A stretch of DNA of 29,188 nucleotides from DAOMNN01 sp050486545 (GCA_050486545.1 JBJHDM010000043.1:1-29188); one strand, 5' to 3'; shown: positions 15,401 through 23,815, numbered from the stretch's first letter. The notes: a model not told the origin generated them from the sequence alone. Translations and numbers: made by a program.

Positions 15401-17386
15401 ATGGATAATGCCGTCTTCGTCGAAGTCGTCATGTTGCTCGGTACGGCCGTGCTCGCGGTCGCGGTGTTCCGGCGGCTGCGCATGCCCTCGGCCCTGGGCT
15501 ATCTGCTCGTGGGCGCACTCGTCGGTCCGCACGCATTCGGACTCGTTCCCGATACCGAGCATACCCGCATCCTGGCCGAGTTCGGCATCGTCTTCCTCCT
15601 GTTCACGATCGGGCTGAATTACTCCCTGCCGCAGATCCTGGCGATGCGTGGTGTGGTGTTCGGGCTCGGCTCGGCCCAGGTCGGCCTGACCACGCTGCTG
15701 GTCACGGCGGCTGCCTGGTGGTGGGGGCTTCCGCTTGCGACCGCCTTCCTGGTCGGTGCGGTCATCGCACAGTCCTCCACGACGGTGATCGGCAAGCAGT
15801 TGGCCGAACAGGGCGAGGAGCACGCCCGCCACGGCCGCATGGGCATCTCGATGTCGGTGTTCCAGGATGTCACCGCCGTGCCCTTGCTCGTCATCATTCC
15901 GGTGCTGGCCGGCGCAGTCTCCGAACCGTTGTGGCTGCCGCTTGGTACGGCGCTGGTGAAGGCGGTCGTCGCCTTCGCCATCGTGTTCGCGGCCGGGCGC
16001 TGGCTGCTCGGCCCGCTTTTCCACGAGATTGCCGCGCGGCGCTCGCCGGAGTTGTTCACGATGACGGTGCTGCTCGTGACGCTACTGGCTGCCGGGCTCA
16101 CCGATCTCCTCGGCTTGTCGATGGCGCTCGGGGCCTTCCTGGCCGGCATGATGCTCGGGGAGACGGCCTTCCGACACCAGATCGAATCGACGATCCGCCC
16201 CTTTCGGGACGTCCTGCTCGGGTTGTTCTTCATTACGATCGGCATGCTGCTCGATGTGTCGGCCTTGCCAGGGATCTGGCACCTGGCGGCGATCGGCGCG
16301 GTTGCGTTCGTGGCATTCAAGTTTGTGCTTGTCTTGCTGATCGTTCGCCTGGCGGGGATCGAGCGGATGACTGCGGCGCGGATTGCGGTGATTCTGGCGA
16401 TTGGCGGCGAGTTCGGTTTCGCGTTGCTGGCCATCGGGCTTTCGGAAGGAGCGATCGCCGAGCCGCAGGCGCAGGTGTTGTTGACGGCGGTCCTGTTCAG
16501 CATCATCGCCGCCCCGCTGCTGATTCGCGCCAACGGCCGGATCGCACGCATGTTGTTCGCCGAGCCGGTCGCTCGTTCGGAGGCCGTTCCGGTCGCCGCC
16601 ACGGCGCCGCCCGGGCAGCGTGACCATGTCATCATCTGTGGGTACGGGCGGATCGGCCAGAACGTCGCGAGATTCCTCAAAGAGGAGGGGGTGCCCTTCG
16701 TTGCCCTCGACCTCGACCCGGAGCGTGTGCGCGACGCGCACGCCGCGGCGATGCCGGTGTTCTACGGCGATGCCTCCGAGCGTGACATCCTCGACGCGGT
16801 CGGCGCCGCCCGGGCGCGCCTGGTCGTGGTCAGCCACGAGGATCCGGGGGCGACGCGCAAGCTGCTCCATCAGGTCGGGGCGGCCTGGCCTGGTCTCCAG
16901 GTCATGGTTCGCACACGCGACGAAGGGCCTGTCGACGAACTGCTCGCATTGGGTGCGACGGAGGTGGTTCCGGAAACCCTGGAAGCGGGCATGATGATCG
17001 CCGCCCATGCATTGCTGCTGGCGGGGGTGGCGCCGGTACGGGTGGTCCGCCGCGTGCGGGAAGCGCAGGCCAACCGCTACCAGTTGCTGCGCGAATTGCA
17101 TCGTGCGGACGACCCGCTCTCGGGCGAATCCGAAGGCGCGCCCGATGCCGAGCGGCTGCACTCGTTCCGACTGAGCGAAGGCATCGGGGCCACCGGTCGT
17201 CGCATCGAGGAACTCGACCTGGCCGGTTGCGTGGTGAAGGCACTGGTGCGCGACGGGGTTCGCGAAGCCGATCCTTCCCCACGAACGCGTTTGCAGGCCG
17301 GCGATACGCTTGTACTGTTCGGCACGCCCGACGCGCTGGAACAGTGCGAAAGCCTGTTGCTTCAAACCCCTTCGCCGTCGACCTGA
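15401..17386 (+). CDS. Kef-type monovalent cation:proton antiporter (CPA2) with TrkA-N/TrkA-C domains
   Basis: A 661-residue KefB/KefC-like protein. The first 390 residues are a Na+/H+-exchanger domain (LLVGALVGPHAFGL, AQSSTTVIGKQLAEQG, ALGAFLAGMMLGET). A TrkA-N/RCK NAD-binding domain starts near residue 409 (HVIICGYGRIGQNVARFL), and a TrkA-C domain fills the end (about 570-655). Such proteins expel K+ or other cations in exchange for protons under nucleotide or thiol control. ATG at 15401 has AGGTGG ten bases upstream; a GTG at 15371 would add ten residues but lies inside a GC-rich hairpin. It follows the CBS gene by 81 bases, so it may share its transcript. Which ion it moves cannot be told. 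Confidence 0.93.
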   Translation: MDNAVFVEVVMLLGTAVLAVAVFRRLRMPSALGYLLVGALVGPHAFGLVPDTEHTRILAEFGIVFLLFTIGLNYSLPQILAMRGVVFGLGSAQVGLTTLLVTAAAWWWGLPLATAFLVGAVIAQSSTTVIGKQLAEQGEEHARHGRMGISMSVFQDVTAVPLLVIIPVLAGAVSEPLWLPLGTALVKAVVAFAIVFAAGRWLLGPLFHEIAARRSPELFTMTVLLVTLLAAGLTDLLGLSMALGAFLAGMMLGETAFRHQIESTIRPFRDVLLGLFFITIGMLLDVSALPGIWHLAAIGAVAFVAFKFVLVLLIVRLAGIERMTAARIAVILAIGGEFGFALLAIGLSEGAIAEPQAQVLLTAVLFSIIAAPLLIRANGRIARMLFAEPVARSEAVPVAATAPPGQRDHVIICGYGRIGQNVARFLKEEGVPFVALDLDPERVRDAHAAAMPVFYGDASERDILDAVGAARARLVVVSHEDPGATRKLLHQVGAAWPGLQVMVRTRDEGPVDELLALGATEVVPETLEAGMMIAAHALLLAGVAPVRVVRRVREAQANRYQLLRELHRADDPLSGESEGAPDAERLHSFRLSEGIGATGRRIEELDLAGCVVKALVRDGVREADPSPRTRLQAGDTLVLFGTPDALEQCESLLLQTPSPST

Positions 17387-17471
17387 CCGGCACGGATTCC
17401 CGTTTCCTTCCCCGGCTCGTGCCTTTCTGCGGTTGCGAAATGGTGCACCGCAAATGCGAGTAATTCGCAAT

Positions 17472-17485
17472 TTACCGATGATCAA
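17472..17485 (+). promoter_or_regulatory. FNR/Anr-like binding site upstream of the nap operon
   Basis: TTACC-GATG-ATCAA compares with the FNR consensus TTGAT-N4-ATCAA: the right half is perfect and the left keeps TT, 7 of 10 overall. Its centre (17478.5) is 41.5 bases upstream of the start expected from the -10 box at 17508-17513, the classic spacing for class II FNR activation. A TACCGAT heptamer matching the NarL/NarP consensus TACYNMT overlaps it (17473-17479), but no partner half is present. Confidence 0.5.
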
Positions 17486-17507
17486 GGTAGAGAACTACGC
17501 CGAAGGG

Positions 17508-17513
17508 TCTAAT
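17508..17513 (+). promoter_or_regulatory. Candidate -10 box of the nap promoter
   Basis: TCTAAT matches TATAAT at 5 of 6 positions and lies 36 bases before the napF start codon. There is no recognisable -35, as expected for an activator-dependent class II promoter served by the FNR-like site just upstream. The predicted start is near 17520. Confidence 0.45.
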
Positions 17514-17549
17514 CCATTCCCATGAAGACGAAATGGTGATTGGCGTCCC

Positions 17550-18041
17550 ATGGAAGTGTCCGTCGCGCGTCGTGGTTTCCTCAAAGGCCGGATCCGACCG
17601 GCCGGAAACGTTCTGCTGCCGCCCTGGTCGGCCGGCGACGACCGCTTCCATGTGCTGTGTGACCGCTGCGGCGATTGCATCCGTGCCTGCCCGACGACCG
17701 TCCTGAAAACCGGAGACGGTGGCTACCCCGAGGTCGATTTTCAACGCGCCGAGTGCTCCTTTTGCGCCGACTGCGTGACGGCCTGTGGCACCGGGGCGCT
17801 GCAGCGCAGCGAAGAGGGTGCGCCGTGGGGATTGCGGGCACGCATCGGGGACGCCTGCCTGGCCGTGCGCGGGATCGAGTGTCGGGTCTGCGGCGAATGC
17901 TGCCCGGAGGTTGCGATCCGTTTCCGGCCGCGCCTCGGCGGTGCGCCGCTGCCGGAACTCGATGGCGAGCGATGCAACGGCTGCGGTGCCTGTTTCGGCC
18001 CCTGCCCGGTTCGAGCGATAGCAATGGAGAAGCAGCAATGA
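17550..18041 (+). CDS. napF: NapF, ferredoxin-type accessory protein of periplasmic nitrate reductase
   Basis: A 163-residue cytoplasmic iron-sulphur protein with no signal peptide. Cysteine groups CDRCGDCIRACP, CSFCADCVTACG, CRVCGECC and CNGCGACFGPCP supply ligands for several [4Fe-4S] clusters; the third group is irregular, as is usual in NapF. The ending GPCPVRAIAMEKQQ fits the family. NapF interacts with cytoplasmic NapA and is thought to help build or insert its iron-sulphur cluster before Tat export. It is the first gene of the operon and overlaps napD by four bases (ATGA). Confidence 0.94.
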   Translation: MEVSVARRGFLKGRIRPAGNVLLPPWSAGDDRFHVLCDRCGDCIRACPTTVLKTGDGGYPEVDFQRAECSFCADCVTACGTGALQRSEEGAPWGLRARIGDACLAVRGIECRVCGECCPEVAIRFRPRLGGAPLPELDGERCNGCGACFGPCPVRAIAMEKQQ

Positions 18042-18292
18042 AGATTGCAAGCCTGGTCGTGCGGGCGAGGCCCGAGGATTTCCCGGAGTTGCGCGAGACG
18101 TTGTGCGCGATCCCGGGGGTGGAACTGCATGGCGAATCGGCCGAAACCGGTCGCATGGTCGCGACGGTCGAGGATGGGGATGGCTACTCGGTCACCGACT
18201 CGATTCTCGCGGTCAATCTGACCCCGCACGTGCTGGCCGTGTCGCTGGCTTACGAATATACCGACGAAGGTCTCGAATTACAGGAGGCATGA
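18038..18292 (+). CDS. napD: NapD, Tat-signal chaperone for NapA
   Basis: An 84-residue small ferredoxin-fold protein beginning KIASLVVRARPEDFPELRETLCAIPGVELHG, with the later DSILAVNLTPHVLAVSLAYEY segment typical of NapD. It binds the twin-arginine signal peptide of NapA and holds the apo-enzyme in the cytoplasm until its cofactors are in place. The start overlaps the napF stop and napA begins one base after its stop, so the chaperone and its client are made together. Length is normal for the family. Confidence 0.93.
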   Translation: MKIASLVVRARPEDFPELRETLCAIPGVELHGESAETGRMVATVEDGDGYSVTDSILAVNLTPHVLAVSLAYEYTDEGLELQEA

Positions 18293-18293
18293 C

Positions 18294-20840
18294 ATGAACA
18301 TGGATCGACGTGAATTCATCAAGACCAATGCGGTTGCGGCCGCGGCGGCGACGGCGGGCATCGGCATCCCGGTAGTAGCGCAGGCGCAGCAGGCCGGCGA
18401 TCCGGCCACGCGGGTACGCTGGGACAAGGGCGTGTGCCGCTACTGCGGCGTGGGTTGCTCGGTGCTCGTGGGCGTGCAGAACGGCCGCGTCGTGGCCACC
18501 CAGGGTGACCCCGACTCTCCGGTCAATCGCGGGCTGAACTGCATCAAGGGCTACTTCCTGTCCAAGATCATGTACGGCGCGGACCGCCTCACCCAGCCGC
18601 TGCTGCGCATGAAGGACGGCAAGTACGACAAGAACGGCGAGTTCACCCCGGTGACGTGGAAGCAGGCCTTCGACGTCATGGAGGAAAAGTGGAAGGCCGC
18701 GCTCAAGGAACACGGCCCGGGCTCCGTCGGAATGTTCGGCTCCGGCCAATGGACGGTGTGGGAAGGCTACGCCGCGTCCAAGCTGCACAAGGCGGGGTTC
18801 CGCACCAACAACATCGATCCGAACGCGCGCCACTGCATGGCCTCGGCGGTCGCGGGCTTCATCCGCACCTTCGGCATCGACGAGCCGATGGGCTGCTACG
18901 ACGACATCGAGAATGCCGACGTGTTCGTGCTCGTGGGCTCGAACATGGCCGAGATGCACCCGATCCTGTGGAGCCGGGTCACCGATCGCCGCCTGTCCAA
19001 GGCCGGCACCGAAGTGCATGTGCTGTCGACCTTCGAACACCGCTCGTTCGAGCTCGCCGACAACGGCATGATCTTCGAGCCGAACACCGATCTGGCGATC
19101 CTCAATTACATTTGCCACCACATCATCTCGACCGGCGCGGTCAACGAGGATTTCGTGGCCAAGCACGTGAACTTCAAGCGGGGCGAGACCGACATCGGCT
19201 ACGGCCTGCGGCCGAACCATCCGCTCGAGGTGAACGCCACCAACAATGGCTATCCGGGTGCCGACGGCAAGCCCAAGGGCAATCCGGGTGCGGCCAGCGA
19301 CATGACCTTCGAGGAGTTCGCCGAGTACGTGTCGGAGTACACGCTCGAGAAGGTCGCGGCGCTGTCAGGCGTGCCCGCCGAACGGCTGTTGCGCATGGCC
19401 CAGGCCTACGCCGATCCGCGCAAGAAGGTCATGACCTTCTGGACCATGGGGGTGAACCAGCACACCCGCGGTACTTGGGTCAACAACATGATCTACAACG
19501 TGCATCTGCTCGTGGGCAAGATCTCCGAGCCGGGCAACAGCCCGTTCTCGCTGACCGGCCAGCCCTCGGCCTGCGGCACGGCGCGAGAGGTTGGCACCTT
19601 CGCCCACCGCCTGCCCGCCGACATGGTCGTCATGAACCCGATGCACCGCGCCTTCGCCGAGGACATCTGGCAGCTTCCCGAGGGCACGATTCCCGGCAAC
19701 ATCGGCTTCCACGCGGTCGCGCAGAGCCGCGCCCTGAAGGACGGCCGGCTCAAGTGCTACTGGACGACCACGACCAACAACATGCAGGCCGGGCCGAACA
19801 TCAACGACGAGATGTATCCGGGATGGCGCAATCCCGAGACCTTCGTCGTCGTCTCCGACGTCTATCCGACGGTCTCCGCGATGTCGGCCGACCTGATCCT
19901 GCCCGCGGCGATGTGGATGGAGAAGGAAGGTGCCTACGGCAATGCCGAGCGTCGCGGGCAGTTCTGGCGCCAGCAGGTGAAGGCGCCGGGGCAGTGCAAG
20001 AGCGACCTGTGGCAGTACATCGAGTTCTCCAAGCGCTTCAAGGTCGAGGACGTGTGGCCTGAGGAACTCATCGCAAAGAAACCCGAGTACCGTGGCAAGA
20101 CGCTGTTCGACGTCCTGTTCAAGAACGGCGAGGTCGACAAGTACCCGCTCAGCGAAGTCGCCAAGGTCAATGAGCATGCCTGGGCGGGGTACATGAACGA
20201 CGAGTCGCAGGAACTGGGCTACTACCTGCAGAAGGGGCTGTACGAAGAGTATGCCCGCTTCACCCGCGGCAAGGCCCACGATCTTGCGTACTTCGACGTC
20301 TATCATAAGACGCGTGGCCTGCGCTGGCCGATCGTCGACGGCAAGGAAACGCTGTGGCGCTTCCGCGAGGGCTACGACCCGTACGTGAAGGCCGGTGAGG
20401 GCGTGAGCTTCTACGGCAACAAGGACAACAAGGCGATCATCTTTGCGTTGCCCTACGTCGAGCCGCCCGAGATGCCGGACGCCGAGTACGACATGTGGAT
20501 GTGTACCGGTCGCGTGCTGGAGCACTGGCACACCGGCTCGATGACGCGCCGCGTGCCGGAACTGCACCGCTCGGTGCCCGAGGCCCAGGTGTTCATGCAT
20601 CCGGACGACGCGGCCAAGCGCGGCCTGCAGCGGGGCATGGCGGCCAAGGTGGTGTCGCGGCGCGGCGAGATCGTCGCGCGGGTCGAGACCCGTGGCCGCA
20701 ACAAGATGCCCAAGGGCACGGTGTTCGTACCGTTCTTCGACGAAGGCCGGCTGGTCAACAAGTTGATTCTGGATGCGACCTGCCCGATCTCGAAGGAAAC
20801 GGACTTCAAGAAGTGCCCCGTGAAGGTACTCAAGGCCTGA
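18294..20840 (+). CDS. napA: NapA, periplasmic nitrate reductase catalytic subunit
   Basis: The 848-residue molybdoenzyme reduces nitrate to nitrite in the periplasm. The N-terminus is a Tat signal (DRREFIK followed by an Ala-rich stretch ending AQA). The [4Fe-4S] ligands are C48, C51, C55 and C83 (CRYCGVGC, then GLNCIKGYF). The molybdenum-ligating cysteine is C181 in DPNARHCMASAV. Molybdopterin domains follow, ending FVPFFDEGRLVNKLILDATCPISKETDFKKCPVKV, the typical NapA tail. It is slightly longer than usual NapA, partly because of a Gly/Asn-rich stretch near residue 310-330. AGGAGG precedes the ATG at 18294; a second ATG lies two codons on (18300). Confidence 0.98.
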   Translation: MNMDRREFIKTNAVAAAAATAGIGIPVVAQAQQAGDPATRVRWDKGVCRYCGVGCSVLVGVQNGRVVATQGDPDSPVNRGLNCIKGYFLSKIMYGADRLTQPLLRMKDGKYDKNGEFTPVTWKQAFDVMEEKWKAALKEHGPGSVGMFGSGQWTVWEGYAASKLHKAGFRTNNIDPNARHCMASAVAGFIRTFGIDEPMGCYDDIENADVFVLVGSNMAEMHPILWSRVTDRRLSKAGTEVHVLSTFEHRSFELADNGMIFEPNTDLAILNYICHHIISTGAVNEDFVAKHVNFKRGETDIGYGLRPNHPLEVNATNNGYPGADGKPKGNPGAASDMTFEEFAEYVSEYTLEKVAALSGVPAERLLRMAQAYADPRKKVMTFWTMGVNQHTRGTWVNNMIYNVHLLVGKISEPGNSPFSLTGQPSACGTAREVGTFAHRLPADMVVMNPMHRAFAEDIWQLPEGTIPGNIGFHAVAQSRALKDGRLKCYWTTTTNNMQAGPNINDEMYPGWRNPETFVVVSDVYPTVSAMSADLILPAAMWMEKEGAYGNAERRGQFWRQQVKAPGQCKSDLWQYIEFSKRFKVEDVWPEELIAKKPEYRGKTLFDVLFKNGEVDKYPLSEVAKVNEHAWAGYMNDESQELGYYLQKGLYEEYARFTRGKAHDLAYFDVYHKTRGLRWPIVDGKETLWRFREGYDPYVKAGEGVSFYGNKDNKAIIFALPYVEPPEMPDAEYDMWMCTGRVLEHWHTGSMTRRVPELHRSVPEAQVFMHPDDAAKRGLQRGMAAKVVSRRGEIVARVETRGRNKMPKGTVFVPFFDEGRLVNKLILDATCPISKETDFKKCPVKVLKA

Positions 20841-20851
20841 TGGGAGCGTAG

Positions 20852-20881
20852 CGGCCGGCGGCCCGCCAGGGTTGCCGGCCG
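20852..20881 (+). other. Intercistronic hairpin between napA and napG
   Basis: CGGCCGGC and GCCGGCCG form a perfect 8-bp GC-only stem with a 14-base loop, in the 50-base gap between napA and napG. No run of T follows, so it is not a normal intrinsic terminator. It could stabilise the napFDA part of the message or lower expression of the downstream genes. The pairing is seen; the function is inferred. Confidence 0.55.
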
Positions 20882-20890
20882 GACTGGGAC

Positions 20891-21757
20891 ATGACCGTGA
20901 TGAGCCAAGCGAGCAACCAGCAGCCGGAGCGCAGGACGACACCGTCCCGCCGCCGTTTCCTGAAGGAAATGGCGGGGGTGGCCGGCGGGGCCTGCATGCT
21001 TGCGAGCGGCGTCGCGTTGTACGCGAAGCAGGCCTCCGCCCTGCCGGCCGTGGCCCTGCGTCCGCCGGGGGCCCTGCCGGAAGCGGACTTTCTCTCCGCC
21101 TGCGTACGCTGCGGACTGTGCGTGCGCGACTGTCCGTACGACACACTCAAGCTGGCCGAACTGGGCGACGGTGTCGTGACCGGTACGCCGTACTTCGATG
21201 CACGCGCGATCCCGTGCGAGATGTGCGAGGACATTCCCTGTGTCGTCGCGTGCCCGACCGGCGCACTGGACCGTGGGCTGACAGACATCGAGGACGCACG
21301 CATGGGGTTGGCGGTGCTCATCGACCAGGAGACCTGCCTGAACTATCTGGGGCTTCGCTGCGATGTGTGCTATCGCGTGTGTCCGGTCATCGACCGCGCG
21401 ATCACGCTGGAACATTTCCAGAACCCCCGCTCGGACCGCCATGCGCTATTCCTGCCGACCGTGCATTCGGAGCACTGCACCGGCTGCGGCAAGTGCGAGC
21501 AGGCCTGCGTGCTGCCCGGCGAGGCGGCGATCAAGGTGCTGCCGATCGCGCTCGCCCAGGGCTCGCGCTCCGAACATTATCTGCGCGGCTGGGAGGAGCG
21601 CGAGAAGGCGGGCCGATCGCTGATCGGAGACCAGATCGAACTGCCGGTGCGCGGCATGGAGGGGCAGGCGTACGGGGATACGCGCCTGCGGCCCGACGCA
21701 CCGGCTCCCCAGGCGCCCGAGCGCCCGGGCGGCGTCGATTCGGGGTGGCGGCCATGA
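20891..21757 (+). CDS. napG: NapG, Tat-exported ferredoxin of the quinol-oxidising module
   Basis: A 288-residue periplasmic iron-sulphur protein with a Tat signal (SRRRFLKEMAG then a hydrophobic stretch). Four cysteine groups, CVRCGLCVRDCP, CEMCEDIPCVVACP, CDVCYRVCP and CTGCGKCEQACV, give four [4Fe-4S] clusters. With NapH it forms a quinol dehydrogenase that passes electrons towards NapC or NapAB. ATG at 20891 is used; a second ATG three codons later is equally possible. The stop overlaps napH (ATGA). The Pro/Ala-rich C-terminal tail is unremarkable. Confidence 0.95.
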   Translation: MTVMSQASNQQPERRTTPSRRRFLKEMAGVAGGACMLASGVALYAKQASALPAVALRPPGALPEADFLSACVRCGLCVRDCPYDTLKLAELGDGVVTGTPYFDARAIPCEMCEDIPCVVACPTGALDRGLTDIEDARMGLAVLIDQETCLNYLGLRCDVCYRVCPVIDRAITLEHFQNPRSDRHALFLPTVHSEHCTGCGKCEQACVLPGEAAIKVLPIALAQGSRSEHYLRGWEEREKAGRSLIGDQIELPVRGMEGQAYGDTRLRPDAPAPQAPERPGGVDSGWRP

Positions 21758-22677
21758 GCGCGAATCAGCTACCGGTCGATGGCGGTACGCCGGTCGGCGC
21801 CGAGTCCGAAGGGGGGCGTGCCGGAACGATGCGTCCCGGCGCCGAGGCCGTGCAGGTCAAGGGCTGGCTGCGCGCGAGCAAATGGCTGCTGCTGCGTCGG
21901 GCCTCGCAACTCGGCATCCTCGCGCTGTTCCTGGTCGGGCCCTGGTTCGGCGTCTGGATCGTCAAGGGCAACCTGTCCTCGAGCCTGACGCTGGGCATCC
22001 TGCCACTGACCGATCCGTTCCTGCTCGCACAGTCCTTCGTTGCCGGCCACGTGCCGTACAAGGAAGCGTTGCTCGGTGGCGGAATCGTACTCGCGTTCTA
22101 CCTGCTGCTGGGCGGGCGGCTGTTCTGCTCGTGGGTGTGCCCGGTCAATCTCGTCACCGATGCAGCCGCCTGGCTGCGCCGGCGGCTCGGCCTCAAGGGC
22201 GGCAAGGCGCCCGATCCGCGATTGCGCTACTGGCTGCTTGCGTTCGTGCTGATCGTCGCCGGGCTGACCGGCACGATGGCATGGGAATGGGTCAATCCGG
22301 TCTCGATGTTCCACCGCGGCCTGATCTTCGGCTTCGGCCTGGCCTGGGGCATCGTCGGCGGGGTGTTCCTCTACGACCTGCTCATCGCCACCCGCGGCTG
22401 GTGCAGCCGGATCTGCCCGATGGGCGCCTTCTACGGGCTCCTCGGGAAGAAGGCGCTGTTGCGCGTCACCGCCGACCGGCGCGCGGCGTGCAACGACTGC
22501 ATGGACTGCTTCGTCGTCTGTCCCGAACCCCAGGTGATCCGCCCGGCGCTCAAGTCCGTCGGGCAGGACCACCCGCTGATTCTCAACCAGGATTGCACTA
22601 CCTGCGGCCGTTGCGTCGATGTGTGCAGCAAGAATGTATTTCGTATTACGACACGATTTGATAGGAGCGAGTCATGA
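21754..22677 (+). CDS. napH: NapH, membrane iron-sulphur quinol dehydrogenase subunit
   Basis: The 307-residue protein has about four membrane helices after a 45-residue hydrophilic start. Two cytoplasmic CX3CP motifs (CSWVCP and CSRICP) are followed by two ferredoxin-type clusters, CNDCMDCFVVCP and CTTCGRCVDVC, in the C-terminal domain. This is the NapH pattern; NapH takes electrons from ubiquinol or menaquinol and hands them to NapG. It overlaps napG and napB by four bases each. The N-terminal extension is longer than I would expect, but no alternative start gives a better fit. Confidence 0.94.
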   Translation: MSANQLPVDGGTPVGAESEGGRAGTMRPGAEAVQVKGWLRASKWLLLRRASQLGILALFLVGPWFGVWIVKGNLSSSLTLGILPLTDPFLLAQSFVAGHVPYKEALLGGGIVLAFYLLLGGRLFCSWVCPVNLVTDAAAWLRRRLGLKGGKAPDPRLRYWLLAFVLIVAGLTGTMAWEWVNPVSMFHRGLIFGFGLAWGIVGGVFLYDLLIATRGWCSRICPMGAFYGLLGKKALLRVTADRRAACNDCMDCFVVCPEPQVIRPALKSVGQDHPLILNQDCTTCGRCVDVCSKNVFRITTRFDRSES

Positions 22678-23123
22678 ACAGGAAGACCCGTAATCTGATC
22701 GCAGTGGTGATGGCACTCGGCCTGGGTGTCTTCGCCGTCTCGCAGGCCGCCGCGCAAACGGTACGCAGTGTGCGCGGTGTGGAAGTCGGCGCGGCCGAGC
22801 CCGCTCCCGGCGATTTCAGGCTGCTGCCCGACGGCCCGCCGATCCCGCGCGACTACGTGCAGCAGCCGCCGATGGTGCCGCACAAGACCGACGGCTACGA
22901 GGTGAGCCTGAACTTCAACAAGTGCATGGACTGCCATTCGTGGAGCCGGCATCGTGAGGAGGGGGCGACCAAGGTCAGTCTGACCCATTTCCGTGACCGG
23001 GACGGCGGCGAACTGTCTAATATCTCGCCGCGGCGCTACTTCTGCCTGCAGTGCCACGTTCCGATGACCGATGCCCGACCCCTGGTCGAGAACCGCTTCC
23101 AGCCGGCGACCGGCCTGCGTTGA
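22674..23123 (+). CDS. napB: NapB, dihaem cytochrome c subunit of periplasmic nitrate reductase
   Basis: A 149-residue periplasmic cytochrome with a Sec signal peptide (NRKTR, hydrophobic core, cleavage near residue 27, AAA-Q). Two haem c sites are present: CMDCH at residues 84-88 and CLQCH at 124-128. The segments PPMVPHKTDGYEVSLNFNKCMDCH and CHVPMTDARPLVENRF (each split by spacing) are characteristic of NapB. It passes electrons from NapC to NapA. Haem attachment would depend on the Ccm proteins encoded just downstream. Its start overlaps the napH stop (ATGA). Confidence 0.96.
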   Translation: MNRKTRNLIAVVMALGLGVFAVSQAAAQTVRSVRGVEVGAAEPAPGDFRLLPDGPPIPRDYVQQPPMVPHKTDGYEVSLNFNKCMDCHSWSRHREEGATKVSLTHFRDRDGGELSNISPRRYFCLQCHVPMTDARPLVENRFQPATGLR

Positions 23124-23150
23124 GGGATGTCCTGACGAACGGGGAACGAC

Positions 23151-23765
23151 ATGACTGAAGAAAAGAAAAGGGGAATGTGGCAGCGGCTGCGTTCCGCAGG
23201 ACTGGGGACCATCATCGTGGCCTTTGCCGCCGGCATCATCTTCTGGGGCGGCTTCAATACCGCGATGGAGGTGACCAACACCGAGGCCTTCTGCATCTCG
23301 TGCCACGAGATGGAGGTGAACGTCTACGAGGAATACCGGCAGACGACCCACTACCAGAACCGCACCGGCGTGCGGGCGACCTGCCCGGACTGCCATGTAC
23401 CGCGGGAATGGGGGCCGAAGATCGTGCGCAAGATCTACGCGTCGAACGAACTCTGGCACCATTTCCTGGGTACGATCGACACGCCCGAGAAGTTCGAGGC
23501 GCGGCGCGTTCAGATGGCCGAGCGCGAATGGCGGCGGATGCGGCGAAACGACTCGCGCGAGTGCCGCAACTGCCACAGCTTCGAGTATTTCGACTACGCC
23601 GTCCAGGGGCGCCGATCGAACCAGGCACACCAGCGCGGCCTGGCCGAGGGCAAGACGTGTATCGACTGCCACAAGGGCATCGCGCACTCGCTGCCGCCGA
23701 TTGCGCAGGACATCGGTCTTGACCGCGATGCCGTCTCGCCAGAGGTATTCCGCCCCGCTCATTGA
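23151..23765 (+). CDS. napC: NapC, membrane tetrahaem cytochrome c quinol dehydrogenase
   Basis: The 204-residue NapC/NirT-family protein has one N-terminal membrane anchor (about 16-36) and four haem c motifs: CISCH (48-52), CPDCH, CRNCH and CIDCH. The family motif CHEME, with the unusual Met and acidic surroundings of haem 1, is present. It oxidises quinol in the inner membrane and reduces NapB. Length and spacing are normal. It is the last nap gene; a strong hairpin follows 18 bases after the stop. Confidence 0.96.
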   Translation: MTEEKKRGMWQRLRSAGLGTIIVAFAAGIIFWGGFNTAMEVTNTEAFCISCHEMEVNVYEEYRQTTHYQNRTGVRATCPDCHVPREWGPKIVRKIYASNELWHHFLGTIDTPEKFEARRVQMAEREWRRMRRNDSRECRNCHSFEYFDYAVQGRRSNQAHQRGLAEGKTCIDCHKGIAHSLPPIAQDIGLDRDAVSPEVFRPAH

Positions 23766-23783
23766 TCGGTGCGCTTCGCCCCC

Positions 23784-23815
23784 AGCGGCTCCCGGCCGAA
23801 CGGCCGGGAGCCGCT
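23784..23815 (+). terminator. Strong hairpin between nap and ccm operons
   Basis: AGCGGCTCCCGGCC and GGCCGGGAGCCGCT pair perfectly as a 14-bp stem with a GAAC loop. This is the strongest hairpin I noticed in the window. The following TATCACTAACGG has only a short, broken T run, so release may be incomplete and some transcripts may continue into ccm. It lies 18 bases after the napC stop. Confidence 0.75.

Noticed and set aside
17455..17469. Small inverted repeat TGCGA-GTAAT-TCGCA upstream of napF as an operator.
   Set aside because: Five-base arms with no known consensus; the FNR-like site nearby is the better regulatory candidate.
17473..17523. A paired 7-2-7 NarL/NarP site before napF.
   Set aside because: One heptamer (TACCGAT) matches and a second (TTCCCAT) is one base off, but no inverted partner with two-base spacing exists.
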